Assembly: GCF_025465275.1 (NCBI RefSeq)
Contig: NZ_JAODNK010000043.1
Span: forward strand, 21,877-85,876
Source of the DNA: Nocardia sp.
GTDB lineage: Bacteria; Actinomycetota; Actinomycetes; Mycobacteriales; Mycobacteriaceae
Length of the DNA stretch: 64,000 bases
Direction: 5' to 3'
The notes under the pieces were generated by a model, which was given only the letters and a program-made list of their open reading frames with translations, was not told the origin of the DNA and did no database searches. How positions within the stretch are numbered: position 1 is the stretch's first letter; each line of letters starts with the position of its first letter. This document shows positions 36,621-45,988 of this stretch, piece by piece. The translations under genes and the position numbers were made by a program.

Positions 36621-37925
36621 GTGACTGTGACGCTGAGTGCTGAGACGCTGCACGACGAGACGGCCCCCTCCCGGGGCCGTTCCGCTGCGGAACCGCAGGA
36701 GACCGTCGTCGATCGCACGATCCGCAAGCGCTCCCTCGTCGAGGGCCGGCTGCTCGTACTCGCCGCGATCGTCATGTCCGCGCTCACCCTGCGTATCGCC
36801 GTCACCGCATTCACCCCGCTGGCCGACCGCATCGGCTCGGATATCGGCTACGGGACCGCCATCGTCGGCGTCTTCGGCATGATCCCGACCGCCATGTTCG
36901 CCCTCGCCGGCCTGCTCACCCCGATCCTGTCGCGGCGACTCGGCCTGGAGACCACGGCCCTGGTCGCGATGGGCATGACCGCCGCCGGGTCCGCGATTCG
37001 CGCGGTGGTCCCCGAGACCTGGGAGCTGCTGGTTTTCTCGGCGCTGGCGCTGACCGGTATGGGCATCGGCAATGTCGTGATTCCGCCGCTGGTCAAGCGG
37101 TATTTCTCCGATCGACTGGCACTGCTGAGCTCGGTCTACATCGTTATGGTGCAGCTGGGCACGGTGGTCCCCGCGCTGGTGGCCGTGCCGATCGCGCAGT
37201 CGCACGGCTGGCGGATTTCGCTGGGGTGGTGGGCGATTCTGCCGCTCATCGCCATGCTGCCGTGGCTGGGTGTGCTGCGTATCCGCCGCGATCACGCCCG
37301 CGCGGACAGCACCGAAATGCCCGCCGAAGCAGTCGAATCCACCGGTAGGGTGTGGAAGTCCTCGCTGGCCTGGGGCATGGCGCTGATGTTCGGCATGACC
37401 TCGCTGATCACCTATTCCATGTTCACCTGGATGCCGAAGATCTTCTCCGATGCCGGTGCGACCGCCTCCTTCGGCGGCAGCATGGTCGGCATCTTCGCGC
37501 TCATCGGCTTGGTCGCGGCGCTCAGCGCACCGATTGTGGTGGGCCGCATGGTCAATCCGTTCCCGGTCGTCATCGCCTGTGCCGGCTTCTTTTTCGCGGG
37601 CTTCGCCGGGCTGCTGATCGCCCCGATGGCCGCGCCGCTGGTGTGGGTGCTGCTGCTGGGCCTGGGTCCGTCGACCTTCCCGATGGCGCTGACCCTGATC
37701 AATCTGCGCACCCGCACCTCCGTCGGTTCGGCCGCGCTGTCGGGCTTCACCCAGGGCGTCGGCTATGCCGTGGCCTGCCTGGGTCCAGTGCTCTTCGGTG
37801 CACTGCACTCGATGACCGGCGGCTGGCTGGCGCCGTTCGCGCTGCTGTCGGTCGCGGTGCTGGTGCTGCTCGCCGGCGCCTGGCTGGCGTGCAAGCCGCG
37901 CATGCTCGAAGACACCTGGGACTGA
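36621..37925 (+). CDS. MFS transporter, CynX/NimT family
   Basis: 434 residues from GTG 36621, about 12 helices. The N-terminal ~45 residues are hydrophilic. LRIAVTAFTPLADRIGSDIG and ALTGMGIGNVVIPPLVKRYF are typical of the cyanate/nitroimidazole (CynX/NimT) family. Substrate not known; proximity to nitrate genes and a divergent GntR regulator suggests a small organic or nitrogen compound. Confidence 0.9.
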   Translation: MTVTLSAETLHDETAPSRGRSAAEPQETVVDRTIRKRSLVEGRLLVLAAIVMSALTLRIAVTAFTPLADRIGSDIGYGTAIVGVFGMIPTAMFALAGLLTPILSRRLGLETTALVAMGMTAAGSAIRAVVPETWELLVFSALALTGMGIGNVVIPPLVKRYFSDRLALLSSVYIVMVQLGTVVPALVAVPIAQSHGWRISLGWWAILPLIAMLPWLGVLRIRRDHARADSTEMPAEAVESTGRVWKSSLAWGMALMFGMTSLITYSMFTWMPKIFSDAGATASFGGSMVGIFALIGLVAALSAPIVVGRMVNPFPVVIACAGFFFAGFAGLLIAPMAAPLVWVLLLGLGPSTFPMALTLINLRTRTSVGSAALSGFTQGVGYAVACLGPVLFGALHSMTGGWLAPFALLSVAVLVLLAGAWLACKPRMLEDTWD

Positions 37926-38042
37926 GCGAATTCGGCGAATTCACTTCCCGAGTTGCCGACGGGTGAGCTATTCGCCATGCTGTGTGGCGACGCTCTCACC
38001 TCACGATCGGCATTCGCCGAGTTGGGGTATTCGTGACGCGCG

Positions 38043-38069
38043 GAAACCGTTGCGTCATATAGCCGAAAC
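38043..38069 (+). promoter_or_regulatory. GlnR-like box upstream of narK-nirB
   Basis: GAAAC-n6-GTCAT-n6-GAAAC fits three quarters of the GlnR box (gTnAC n6 GaAAC n6 repeated). GTGAC five bases before the first GAAAC may be the fourth part. GlnR and NnaR are established regulators of nirBD in mycobacteria and streptomycetes. About 130 bases before the transporter start. Confidence 0.55.
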
Positions 38070-38200
38070 ATAGCTTCGGTTCTCACCGTGTGGTCCCGGG
38101 AAACGTGAGCAACCGTTGATCAAGCGGTCATTCTGCGCAGCATCGCGGCAATACCGGTTTCCTACCTTGAAGTCATTCAGATTTCAGGAGGGCCGTGCAG

Positions 38201-39670
38201 ATGCTGACGCGCAATCGCGACATCGAACACTGGGATGCCGAGGATGTCGATGCTTGGGAAGCCGGTGGCAAGAACATTGCGCGCCGCAATCTGATCTGGT
38301 CGGTCTTCGCCGAGCACGTGGGATTCTCGGTGTGGTCGATCTGGTCGGTCATGGTGCTGTTCATGCCCACCGCGGTCTTCCATATCGATACGGCGGGCAA
38401 GTTCTTCCTGGGCGCGGTGCCCACGCTGGTCGGCGGCATCATGCGGATTCCGTACACCGTCGCCACTGCGAAATTCGGCGGTCGCAACTGGACCATTGTG
38501 AGCGCGCTGGCGCTGCTGGCGCCGGTGCTGCTGACCCTGTATTTCATCAATAAGCCCGGCACCTCGTACACGACGTTCCTGGTTATCGCGGCCTTCGCGG
38601 GCTTGGGCGGCGGGAACTTCTCCTCGTCGATGTCCAATATCAATGTCTTCTACCCGCAGCGGCTCAAGGGCTGGGCGCTGGGTATGAACGCGGGTGGCGG
38701 CAATATCGGTGTGCCGGTCATTCAGGTGGTCGGGCTGGTGGTCATCGCGACCCTCGGCAGCGCGTACGGCAATGCTTCGGCGGTGTGCCTGGTGTATCTG
38801 GCGCTGATCGTGGTGGCAGCCCTGGGCGCGGCGCTGAACATGGACAATGTCAAGAACCAGAAGGCCGACCTGTCCTACATGCTCAAGGCGCTGCGGGTAC
38901 CGCAGTCGTGGGCGATCGCTTTCCTGTACGTCGGCACCTTCGGCTCGTTCATCGGCTACAGCTTCGCCTTCGGCCAGGTGCTGCAGATCAGTTTCAAGGC
39001 GGGCGGGGCGACCGCCGCTGCCGCCGCGCTGCATGCCGCGCAGATCGCCTTCGTCGGACCGCTGCTCGGTTCGCTGGCTCGTCCGTACGGCGGTAAGTGG
39101 GCCGACCGTGTCGGCGGCAGCAAGGTCACGCTCTACACCTTCGTCGCCATGACCGCGGCGGCTGCGGTGGTGGCCGTCGCCAGCACCATGGGCGACAGCA
39201 CCGGCAGCCCGAAGGGCGGCGTGCTGGTGGCGCTGATCATCGGTTTCACCGCACTGTTCGTCATCTCCGGTTTCGGCAACGGCGCGGTCACCAAGCTCAT
39301 CCCGTCGGTGTTCGAGGCGAAATCCCGTAGCCTGCCCGGTGATTCGGCGACCCGCGCGGCCTGGGCGCAGAACAGCTCTGGTGCACTCATCGGTTTTGTC
39401 GGCGCCATCGGCGCGCTGGGCGGCGTCGGCATCAATCTGGTGCTGCGCTCCTCCTACGCCTCCACACAGTCCGCCACCACCGCCTTCTGGGTTTTCATGG
39501 CCTTCTACGTGCTCTGCGGGGCGGTCTGCTGGATGGTCTTCATGCGCCGTCCGAGCCTGCCGGCACTGGCTCCCACAGATACCGGGGTCGTCGTCGAGGC
39601 CGAGGCATTGGTGCTGGAAGCCGAAGCCGCAGAGACCGATTCCTCGTCCACCGCATCGGCCCGGGCCTGA
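38201..39670 (+). CDS. narK: nitrate/nitrite transporter of the assimilatory cluster
   Basis: 489 residues from ATG 38201 with AGGAGG upstream. NNP-family signatures GGGNFSSSMSNINVFYPQ and GMNAGGGNIG; about 12 helices; the C-terminal ~35 residues are acidic/Ala-rich. It is first of narK-nirB-nirD-nnaR-chelatase, so it probably imports nitrate or nitrite for assimilation. It resembles the transporter at 34226 but is clearly a separate paralogue. Confidence 0.93.
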   Translation: MLTRNRDIEHWDAEDVDAWEAGGKNIARRNLIWSVFAEHVGFSVWSIWSVMVLFMPTAVFHIDTAGKFFLGAVPTLVGGIMRIPYTVATAKFGGRNWTIVSALALLAPVLLTLYFINKPGTSYTTFLVIAAFAGLGGGNFSSSMSNINVFYPQRLKGWALGMNAGGGNIGVPVIQVVGLVVIATLGSAYGNASAVCLVYLALIVVAALGAALNMDNVKNQKADLSYMLKALRVPQSWAIAFLYVGTFGSFIGYSFAFGQVLQISFKAGGATAAAAALHAAQIAFVGPLLGSLARPYGGKWADRVGGSKVTLYTFVAMTAAAAVVAVASTMGDSTGSPKGGVLVALIIGFTALFVISGFGNGAVTKLIPSVFEAKSRSLPGDSATRAAWAQNSSGALIGFVGAIGALGGVGINLVLRSSYASTQSATTAFWVFMAFYVLCGAVCWMVFMRRPSLPALAPTDTGVVVEAEALVLEAEAAETDSSSTASARA

Positions 39671-39695
39671 CTCGCATCTTCTCGAAAGGACTGTC

Positions 39696-42233
39696 ATGAC
39701 GCACACAGTCGGACGCAAGACAGCGGTTGTCGTCGGCCACGGCATGGTGGGACACCGTTTCGTGGAGGCACTGCGCTCCCGTGACGAAGCCGATGCCTGG
39801 CAGATCGTCGTGCTGAGCGAGGAGCCGCTGGCGGCCTACGACCGTGTCGGGCTCTCCTCGTACGTGGGTCTGTGGGAGACCTCCGCGCTGGCGCTGCCGG
39901 GCAATGCCTACGAGGGCGACACGCTGGTGGAGGTGCGCCTGGGCGTGCGCGCCGACAGCGTGGACAAGGCGGCACGCAAGGTCACCACCTCCACCGGTGA
40001 CGTAATCGGTTACGACGCACTGGTTCTCGCCACGGGTTCGTATGCCTGGGTGCCGCCGGTGCCGGGCCACGACACTCCCGAATGCTTCGTCTATCGGACG
40101 CTCGCGGACCTGGACGGCATTCGCGCCGCCGCCGAGGCGGCCGGTCCGGGCGCGGTCGGCGTGGTGGTCGGCGGTGGTCTGCTCGGTCTGGAGGCCGCCA
40201 ACGCGCTGCGGCTGCTGGGCATGACCCCGCACGTCGTCGAGTACAACAACTGGCTCATGCCCGCCCAGATCGACGAGGGCGGCGGCGCGATCCTGGCGCA
40301 GCTGGTCACCGAGCTGGGCTTGCACGTGCACACCGGCGTGGGCACCTCGACCATCGAAACCATGGTGGACGCACCGCTTTCCGAGCGCTTGAACGTCACG
40401 CTCTCGGACGGCACCCAATTGCGCACCGCGCTGGTGGTTTTCGCCGCCGGTGTCCGCCCGCGTGACGAGATCGCCCGTGAGTCCGGGCTGGAGGTCGGGC
40501 CACGCGGCGGTGTCATCACCGATCTCGGGTTGCAGACCTCCGATCCCAGCATCTATGCCATCGGTGAGGTCGCCGCGGTGGAGGGCGTCTGCTACGGCCT
40601 GGTCGCACCGGGTTACAGCACCGCCGAGGTCGTCGCGGACCGATTGCTCGGTGGCGCAGGCGAATTCCCGGGTGCGGATATGTCCACCAAACTCAAGCTG
40701 CTCGGTGTGGATGTGGCCAGCTTCGGTGACGCGCACGCCAAGACCGCGGGCGCGCTCTCGGTGGTGCTGCACGATGCAGCCAAGGGCACCTACGCGAAAC
40801 TTGTTGTCTCCGATGATGCCAAGACGCTGCTCGGCGGCATCCTGGTCGGCGATGCCACCCAGTATTCGGCGCTGCGTCCGCTGGTGGGCCGCGCGCTCCC
40901 GGCCGAGCCTGCCGCGCTGATCTCCCCGGCCGGTGCGGAATTGGGCGCGGATTCGCTGCCCGACGATGCGCAGATCTGCTCCTGCAACAATGTGACCAAG
41001 GGCGCCATCTGCGGCGCGATCGCCGACGGCGCCTGCGATGTGCCGGCCGTCAAGAGCTGCACCAATGCCGGAACCTCCTGCGGCGGTTGTGTTCCCATGC
41101 TCAAGAAGCTGCTGGAGCAGTCCGGTGTAGCTCAGTCGAAGGCGCTGTGTGAGCACTTCACCCAATCGCGGGCCGAGCTTTTCCACATCGTCCAGTCCGC
41201 CGGCGTCCGCACCTTCTCGGCGCTGATTGCCAAGTACGGCACCGGATCCGGCTGCGATATCTGCAAGCCGACCGTCGCGTCCATCCTGGCCTCGACCTCG
41301 AGCGATCACATTCTCGACGGCGAGCAGGCGTCGCTGCAGGACACCAATGACCACTTCCTGGCGAATCTGCAGAAGAACGGCACCTATTCGGTGGTGCCGC
41401 GCATGCCCGGCGGTGAGGTCACCGCCGATCAGCTCATCACCATCGGTCAGGTCGCCAAGGACTTCGGCCTGTACGTGAAGGTCACCGGCGGTCAGCGCAT
41501 CGACCTGTTCGGCGCGCGGGTGGAGCAGCTGCCGCTGATCTGGAAGCGCCTGGTCGATGTGGGCATGGAATCCGGTCACGCGTACGGCAAATCGCTGCGC
41601 ACCGTGAAAAGCTGCGTCGGTTCCACCTGGTGCCGCTACGGCCAGCAGGATTCGGTCGGCATGGCAGTGCTGCTGGAGAAGCGCTACCGCGGCTTGCGGT
41701 CCCCGCACAAGTTGAAGCTGGGCGTTTCCGGGTGCGCCCGGGAGTGCGCGGAGGCGCGTGGCAAGGATGTCGGCGTCATCGCCACCGAGAACGGCTGGAA
41801 CCTGTACGTCGGCGGCAATGGCGGTCTCACTCCGAAGCACGCGGTGCTGCTGGCCGGCGCGCTGGACGACGAGACGCTCATCCGCTACATCGACCGCTAC
41901 CTGATGTTCTACATCCGCACCGCGGACCGTCTGCAGCGCACCGCGCCCTGGCAGGAGGCCCTCGAGGGCGGTATCACCTACCTCCAGCAGGTGGTCTGCG
42001 AAGACAGCCTGGGCATTGCCGAGGATCTGGAAGCGGCCATGGAACGCCATGTCGCGGGCTACCGCGACGAGTGGGCGGCGGTGCTCGACGACGAGGAGAA
42101 GCTCTCGCGCTTCGTCACTTTCGTCAATGCGCCGGAGGAGGCCGACCCGACCATCGGCTTCGACGACAGCGGCGAGCGCAAGGTGCCCGTGCTGCTGGGT
42201 GTTCCGGAGCTTCCGGCCCGCCAGGCGCTCTGA
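39696..42233 (+). CDS. nirB: assimilatory nitrite reductase large subunit
   Basis: 845 residues from ATG 39696, with GAAAGGA upstream. Order: FAD/NAD(P)H reductase domain (AVVVGHGMVGHRFVEAL, GVVVGGGLLGLEAANALRLL), a BFD-like [2Fe-2S] domain (ICSCNNVTKGAICG, CTNAGTSCGGCVPML), then ferredoxin-like halves and the sirohaem/[4Fe-4S] site (CVGSTWCRYG, GVSGCARECAEARGKDVG). It reduces nitrite to ammonium with NAD(P)H. 25 bases after narK. Confidence 0.97.
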   Translation: MTHTVGRKTAVVVGHGMVGHRFVEALRSRDEADAWQIVVLSEEPLAAYDRVGLSSYVGLWETSALALPGNAYEGDTLVEVRLGVRADSVDKAARKVTTSTGDVIGYDALVLATGSYAWVPPVPGHDTPECFVYRTLADLDGIRAAAEAAGPGAVGVVVGGGLLGLEAANALRLLGMTPHVVEYNNWLMPAQIDEGGGAILAQLVTELGLHVHTGVGTSTIETMVDAPLSERLNVTLSDGTQLRTALVVFAAGVRPRDEIARESGLEVGPRGGVITDLGLQTSDPSIYAIGEVAAVEGVCYGLVAPGYSTAEVVADRLLGGAGEFPGADMSTKLKLLGVDVASFGDAHAKTAGALSVVLHDAAKGTYAKLVVSDDAKTLLGGILVGDATQYSALRPLVGRALPAEPAALISPAGAELGADSLPDDAQICSCNNVTKGAICGAIADGACDVPAVKSCTNAGTSCGGCVPMLKKLLEQSGVAQSKALCEHFTQSRAELFHIVQSAGVRTFSALIAKYGTGSGCDICKPTVASILASTSSDHILDGEQASLQDTNDHFLANLQKNGTYSVVPRMPGGEVTADQLITIGQVAKDFGLYVKVTGGQRIDLFGARVEQLPLIWKRLVDVGMESGHAYGKSLRTVKSCVGSTWCRYGQQDSVGMAVLLEKRYRGLRSPHKLKLGVSGCARECAEARGKDVGVIATENGWNLYVGGNGGLTPKHAVLLAGALDDETLIRYIDRYLMFYIRTADRLQRTAPWQEALEGGITYLQQVVCEDSLGIAEDLEAAMERHVAGYRDEWAAVLDDEEKLSRFVTFVNAPEEADPTIGFDDSGERKVPVLLGVPELPARQAL

Positions 42234-42295
42234 ATATGGCGTGGCATCGCTACTGTGACCAGCTGATCAACGCTGTGACCAGCGACGTTGCCGCC

Positions 42296-42333
42296 GCCAC
42301 GCACGGGAAATGACTGCTTAACCGCACGGAAAC
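42296..42333 (+). promoter_or_regulatory. four-part GlnR-like box between nirB and nirD
   Basis: GCCAC-n6-GAAAT-n6-TTAAC-n6-GAAAC matches all four positions of the GlnR arrangement with one mismatch in each of the first three parts. It lies 46 bases before nirD and may drive a separate nirD-nnaR-chelatase transcript. Confidence 0.5.
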
Positions 42334-42378
42334 AGGACGTCGGTACCAATAGGTGAGGGCGTTCGGAGGAGAGTACCG

Positions 42379-42792
42379 ATGACCGTGATCGACACACCCG
42401 GCACCGTGACCAGCCTCAGCGGCTGGACTCGAGCGTGCCGACTGGATTACCTGATTCCCGGCCGCGGCGTGGCGGTGCTTCTGAAGGGTGGTCGCCAGGC
42501 CGCCCTGTTCCTGACCGCCGATGGCACGCTGTATGCCGTGGGAAATATCGATCCGTTCGGCCGGGCCGCAGTGATGTCACGCGGCATCGTCGGTGACCGC
42601 GGCGGCGTGCCGGTGGTGGCCTCCCCGCTGCTCAAGCAGAGTTTCTCGCTCATCGACGGCAGCTGCCTGGACGATTCGGGCGTCTGGCTACCGGTGTACG
42701 GGGTGCAGGTGGTGGACGGTGTGGTGTCGCTGTCCAACGAGCCCACGCTCTTCGCCGATGGTCCTGGATCGTTCGACGGCGGTACGGCATGA
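42379..42792 (+). CDS. nirD: assimilatory nitrite reductase small subunit
   Basis: 137 residues with GGAGGAGAG upstream of ATG 42379. A Rieske-like beta fold (CRLDYLIPGRGVAVLLKGGR, LYAVGNIDPFGRAAVMSRGI) in which the Cys/His cluster ligands are missing, as is normal for NirD. It partners NirB. Separated from nirB by 145 bases containing a GlnR-like box, and overlaps nnaR by four bases. Confidence 0.95.
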   Translation: MTVIDTPGTVTSLSGWTRACRLDYLIPGRGVAVLLKGGRQAALFLTADGTLYAVGNIDPFGRAAVMSRGIVGDRGGVPVVASPLLKQSFSLIDGSCLDDSGVWLPVYGVQVVDGVVSLSNEPTLFADGPGSFDGGTA

Positions 42793-44321
42793 CCGAGCCC
42801 GACGCCGGCACGCCACTGGCCGGTTTCACGGTGGGCATCACGGCGGCGCGGCGGGCCGATGAGCTCGGTACGCTGCTCACCCGTCGTGGCGCGAATGTTG
42901 TTATGGCTCCTGCTATTCGGATCATCCCACTGGCCGACGACAATGAGCTGGAGCGCGTGACGCGTCAGCTGGTGGCCGAGCCGCCGCAGATTACCGTCGC
43001 CACCACGGGTATCGGTTTCCGGGGCTGGATGGAGGCGGCAGAGGGCTGGGGCCTGGCCGAAAACCTGCGTGCCACCTTGGCAGCCACCCGCATGCTGGCC
43101 CGAGGCCCGAAGGCCAAGGGCGCAATTCGTGCCGCTGAACTGCGCGAAGAGTGGTCGCCCGCCTCGGAATCCTCCGCGGAGGTGCTGGATCATCTGCTCG
43201 CCGAAGGGGTCGAGGGTGTGCGGATCGCCGTGCAGCTGCACGGCGCCACCACCGAGTGGGAGCCGGTGCCGGACTTCTGCGAGGTATTGCGTTGCGCCGG
43301 AGCCGATGTGGTGCCGGTACCGGTCTACCGGTGGACTCCGCCGCAGGATCGCATTCCGATGGACCGCATGATCGAGGCCATCGTGACCGCAGGCATCGAC
43401 TGCGTCACCTTCACCAGCGCCCCCGCTGTGGCATCACTTCTCATGCGCGCCAAGGAAACCGGACTGCTCGAGGCCGTGCTGCACGCCCTGCGCGGCCGGG
43501 TGCTCGCGGCCTGCGTCGGTCCCATCACCGCCGCACCCCTGGAAGAGCTCGGCGTGGCCACCACCATGCCCGGTCGCGCCCGCCTCGGTGCGCTGGCTCG
43601 CCACGTGGCCGAAGAACTTCCGCGCCGCGCCAATCGAATTCAGGCCGCCGGCCACATTCTGAGCGTCCGTGGCAGCTGCGTCGTCGTGGACGGTGCGGTG
43701 CGCCAGCTGGCCCCCGCCCCTATGGCGCTCATGCGTTCCCTGGCCCGCCAGCCCGGCCGCGTCGTGTCCCGCGAAGACCTGCTCGCCGCCCTCCCCGGCG
43801 GTGGCGACGACACCCACGCCGTGGAAACCGCCATCGCTCGTCTCCGCGCCGGCCTCGGCAGCCCCAAAGCCATCCAAACCGTGGTGAAGCGCGGCTACCG
43901 CCTCGCCCTGGACCCGGCCGAATGCATCGACAACCCGCGCCCCGTCGCCCCGAGTCCCACAGTCCGCCAGCAGTTCCCGAACCGCACCTCCGGCCTCGGC
44001 ACCCGCCAGGACATCCCCTCCCGCTACCCGGCAGCAGTGCGCTCGTCCGACCCGCCGCTCAACGGCTCCGCTCGCCCGGCCCTCCCGCCGCGCACCTCTG
44101 CGGATCCTGCGGTGGGTTCCGGTAGCCGCCCGGGCTTCCCGCCCGCACCCGTGAGCACACCGCGTCCTGCCGAACCTGTTCCCGCTCCCACTGCCGTTGC
44201 CCGCCAGGGCTTTCCGGGACGGTCCGCGACTGTGCCGCACGCCGGTACGCAGCCTCCGGCGACCGGTTCCGGTGTACCGGTGCGCCCCAGTCGGCCCGCG
44301 CCCGTTGCGGAGGTCTGGTGA
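42789..44321 (+). CDS. nnaR: NnaR-type regulator: HemD-like sensor fused to winged helix
   Basis: 510 residues. Residues 1-265 resemble uroporphyrinogen-III synthase (FTVGITAARRADELGTLLTR, VTFTSAPAVASLLMRAKE); residues ~285-375 form an OmpR-type winged helix (LMRSLARQPGRVVSREDLLA, AVETAIARLRAGLG). A Pro/Ser/Arg-rich tail of ~130 residues follows, apparently disordered and longer than I expect for the family. NnaR (Rv0260c type) acts with GlnR to switch on nitrate/nitrite assimilation; the HemD-like part may sense a tetrapyrrole or nitrite. Confidence 0.9.
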   Translation: MTEPDAGTPLAGFTVGITAARRADELGTLLTRRGANVVMAPAIRIIPLADDNELERVTRQLVAEPPQITVATTGIGFRGWMEAAEGWGLAENLRATLAATRMLARGPKAKGAIRAAELREEWSPASESSAEVLDHLLAEGVEGVRIAVQLHGATTEWEPVPDFCEVLRCAGADVVPVPVYRWTPPQDRIPMDRMIEAIVTAGIDCVTFTSAPAVASLLMRAKETGLLEAVLHALRGRVLAACVGPITAAPLEELGVATTMPGRARLGALARHVAEELPRRANRIQAAGHILSVRGSCVVVDGAVRQLAPAPMALMRSLARQPGRVVSREDLLAALPGGGDDTHAVETAIARLRAGLGSPKAIQTVVKRGYRLALDPAECIDNPRPVAPSPTVRQQFPNRTSGLGTRQDIPSRYPAAVRSSDPPLNGSARPALPPRTSADPAVGSGSRPGFPPAPVSTPRPAEPVPAPTAVARQGFPGRSATVPHAGTQPPATGSGVPVRPSRPAPVAEVW

Positions 44322-45157
44322 CCAGCCCGGCGCTGGTGCTGGTGGCGCACGGCACCAGGAGTACACGCGGCGTGGAGATGATCGCCGCATTGGCTGAGGC
44401 TGTTGCGCGGGAGCTGGGGGCGGCCGCGCCTGATTTCGGCTCCAGCGCAGTTGATTCCGTGGCTACGTCACACCCAGAGACAGGTGCCGGTGCCGCGTTC
44501 GGGGCCGCATCGGCATCGTTGCGTGCTGTCGGCGAGCCGGACGTAGCGTCCGGCCCGCGGGTGCGCACGGCATTCGTGGATGTGCTCGGGCCTTCGCCCG
44601 CAGAGGTGTTGCGGGATTTGAATGCTGTTCCCGCCGTGGTGGTTCCGGCCTTCCTGGCCTCGGGCTATCACGTGTATCAGGATGTGCCGCGAGAGGTGGC
44701 CGCGAGTGCCCATGTGGCGGTCGCGGTCACCCAGGCGATGGGTCCGGATCCGGCGCTGGCCGCGGTGATGCGCATGCGATTGCGGGCGGCGGGGTGGCGC
44801 CGCGGCGATGCGGTGGTGTTCGCTGCCGCCGGTTCGTCGGATCCCCGTGCGCGACAGGATGTGCGGCGGGCGGCCGGTCTGCTCGCGGAGCAGATCGCGG
44901 CGCCGGTCCGGCTGGCGTACATCGCCACCGGTGAGCCCCGGGTTCCGGAGATGGTGGCCGAGGCCCGCGCGGCCGGTGCGCGGCGCGTATTCATTGCCTC
45001 GTACCTGCTGGCGCACGGTCTGTTCCATGAGCGGCTGCATACGGCGGGCGCGGACGGGGTGGCCGAGCCGATCGGTGTGCATCCCGCCATTGTTCGTTTG
45101 CTGGTGGATCGCTACCGCACCGCAGCCGATACTCTCGCGGCCGTTCGCGTCGCCTGA
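44318..45157 (+). CDS. sirohydrochlorin chelatase, SirB/CbiX type
   Basis: 279 residues from GTG 44318, overlapping the nnaR stop as GTGA. Metal-site histidines are seen in LVAHGTRSTRG and ASGYHVYQDVP; the second half repeats the fold (VVFAAAGSSDPRARQDVRRA). It inserts iron into sirohydrochlorin to make the sirohaem used by NirB. An Ala/Ser/Gly-rich insertion of ~35 residues interrupts the first domain before RTAFVDVLGPSPAEVL. Confidence 0.92.
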   Translation: MTSPALVLVAHGTRSTRGVEMIAALAEAVARELGAAAPDFGSSAVDSVATSHPETGAGAAFGAASASLRAVGEPDVASGPRVRTAFVDVLGPSPAEVLRDLNAVPAVVVPAFLASGYHVYQDVPREVAASAHVAVAVTQAMGPDPALAAVMRMRLRAAGWRRGDAVVFAAAGSSDPRARQDVRRAAGLLAEQIAAPVRLAYIATGEPRVPEMVAEARAAGARRVFIASYLLAHGLFHERLHTAGADGVAEPIGVHPAIVRLLVDRYRTAADTLAAVRVA

Positions 45158-45248
45158 CCGAATCGCCGAAATTGCCGAGTGTTTGGTGGTTTCCGCATTG
45201 CCGTGGCAATGTGCAAATCAAATTCCATTGCGCTCGGAGGGTTTTCTG

Positions 45249-45470
45249 TTGAAGAAGCTTGTCGTCACCGCCGGTCTGATTGTCGCCTGTGCCGCAGGGT
45301 CTTTCGCCACCGCGTCTACCGCGTCCGCCGTTTCCGGTCTGTACGACCCGTGGACCGCGTGCAAGGCTTCCGGCCTCTCGGACGAAGCGTGCAGCCAGCA
45401 GGTCAACGCCAATGATCCGGCGGCGCCCGGCACCGGCTTCGGCTGGACGGGTTCCGCGGCGGCGCACTGA
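45249..45470 (+). CDS. small secreted protein, function unknown
   Basis: 73 residues from TTG 45249, chosen because GGAGGG precedes it and a full signal peptide follows (LKKLVVTAGLIVACAAGSFA ... TASTASA). The mature part is ~45 residues with two Cys (CKASGLSDEACSQQ) likely paired. No family recognised. Confidence 0.7.
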   Translation: MKKLVVTAGLIVACAAGSFATASTASAVSGLYDPWTACKASGLSDEACSQQVNANDPAAPGTGFGWTGSAAAH

Positions 45471-45541
45471 TCGACCCGGTGGGTGACCACTGACCGGAAT
45501 TGATGGGTGACCATCATTCGCGGCGAGCCGAGGATGGCGGC

Positions 45542-45952
45542 ATGCTCGATGCCGAACATCCCGCTCGCCGTGCCGGACTCGCCTCGCAGGCCGCGGTGCG
45601 CGGCAGGCGTAAGGCCGAATGGCTGGCATTGTTCGCGCCCGAGGCCCGGGTGGAAGACCCGATCGGCGTCTCACCGTATGACCCGGTGGGGGATGGCCAT
45701 GCCGGGCCCGAGGCCATAGCGGCGTTCTGGGATATGGCGATTGCCGACAGCCGCATCGACTTCCGGCTCGCCGATTCCTATGCCTGCGGCGACGAGGTGG
45801 CCTTCGTCGGAACCATTCGCAGTGAGCGCGGCGACCGGGCCGTCGAGGTCGACGGCGTGTTCACCTATCGCGTGAACTCGGCCGGGAAAATCGTGGCATT
45901 GCGCGCCTTCTGGGAATTGAAACAGGCGCGCACCACATTCTTGCCGAACTGA
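45542..45952 (+). CDS. NTF2-like (SnoaL/ketosteroid isomerase fold) protein
   Basis: 136 residues from ATG 45542 with GAGGA upstream (ATG 45503 also possible). FAPEARVEDPIGVSPYDP, GPEAIAAFWDMAIADSRIDF and FVGTIRSERGDRAVEVDGVF fit the cone-shaped NTF2-like fold of steroid isomerases and polyketide cyclases. Convergent with the TetR gene of the catabolic cluster, so a role in the same pathway is possible but unproven. Confidence 0.8.
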   Translation: MLDAEHPARRAGLASQAAVRGRRKAEWLALFAPEARVEDPIGVSPYDPVGDGHAGPEAIAAFWDMAIADSRIDFRLADSYACGDEVAFVGTIRSERGDRAVEVDGVFTYRVNSAGKIVALRAFWELKQARTTFLPN

Positions 45953-45988
45953 GCCCGCTCGACATTTGCCGGACTCGTCGAAATCGGT

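Noticed and set aside
39540..42050. 836-codon minus-strand frame opposite nirB
   Set aside because: Typical high-GC shadow frame; nirB on the plus strand has full domain support.
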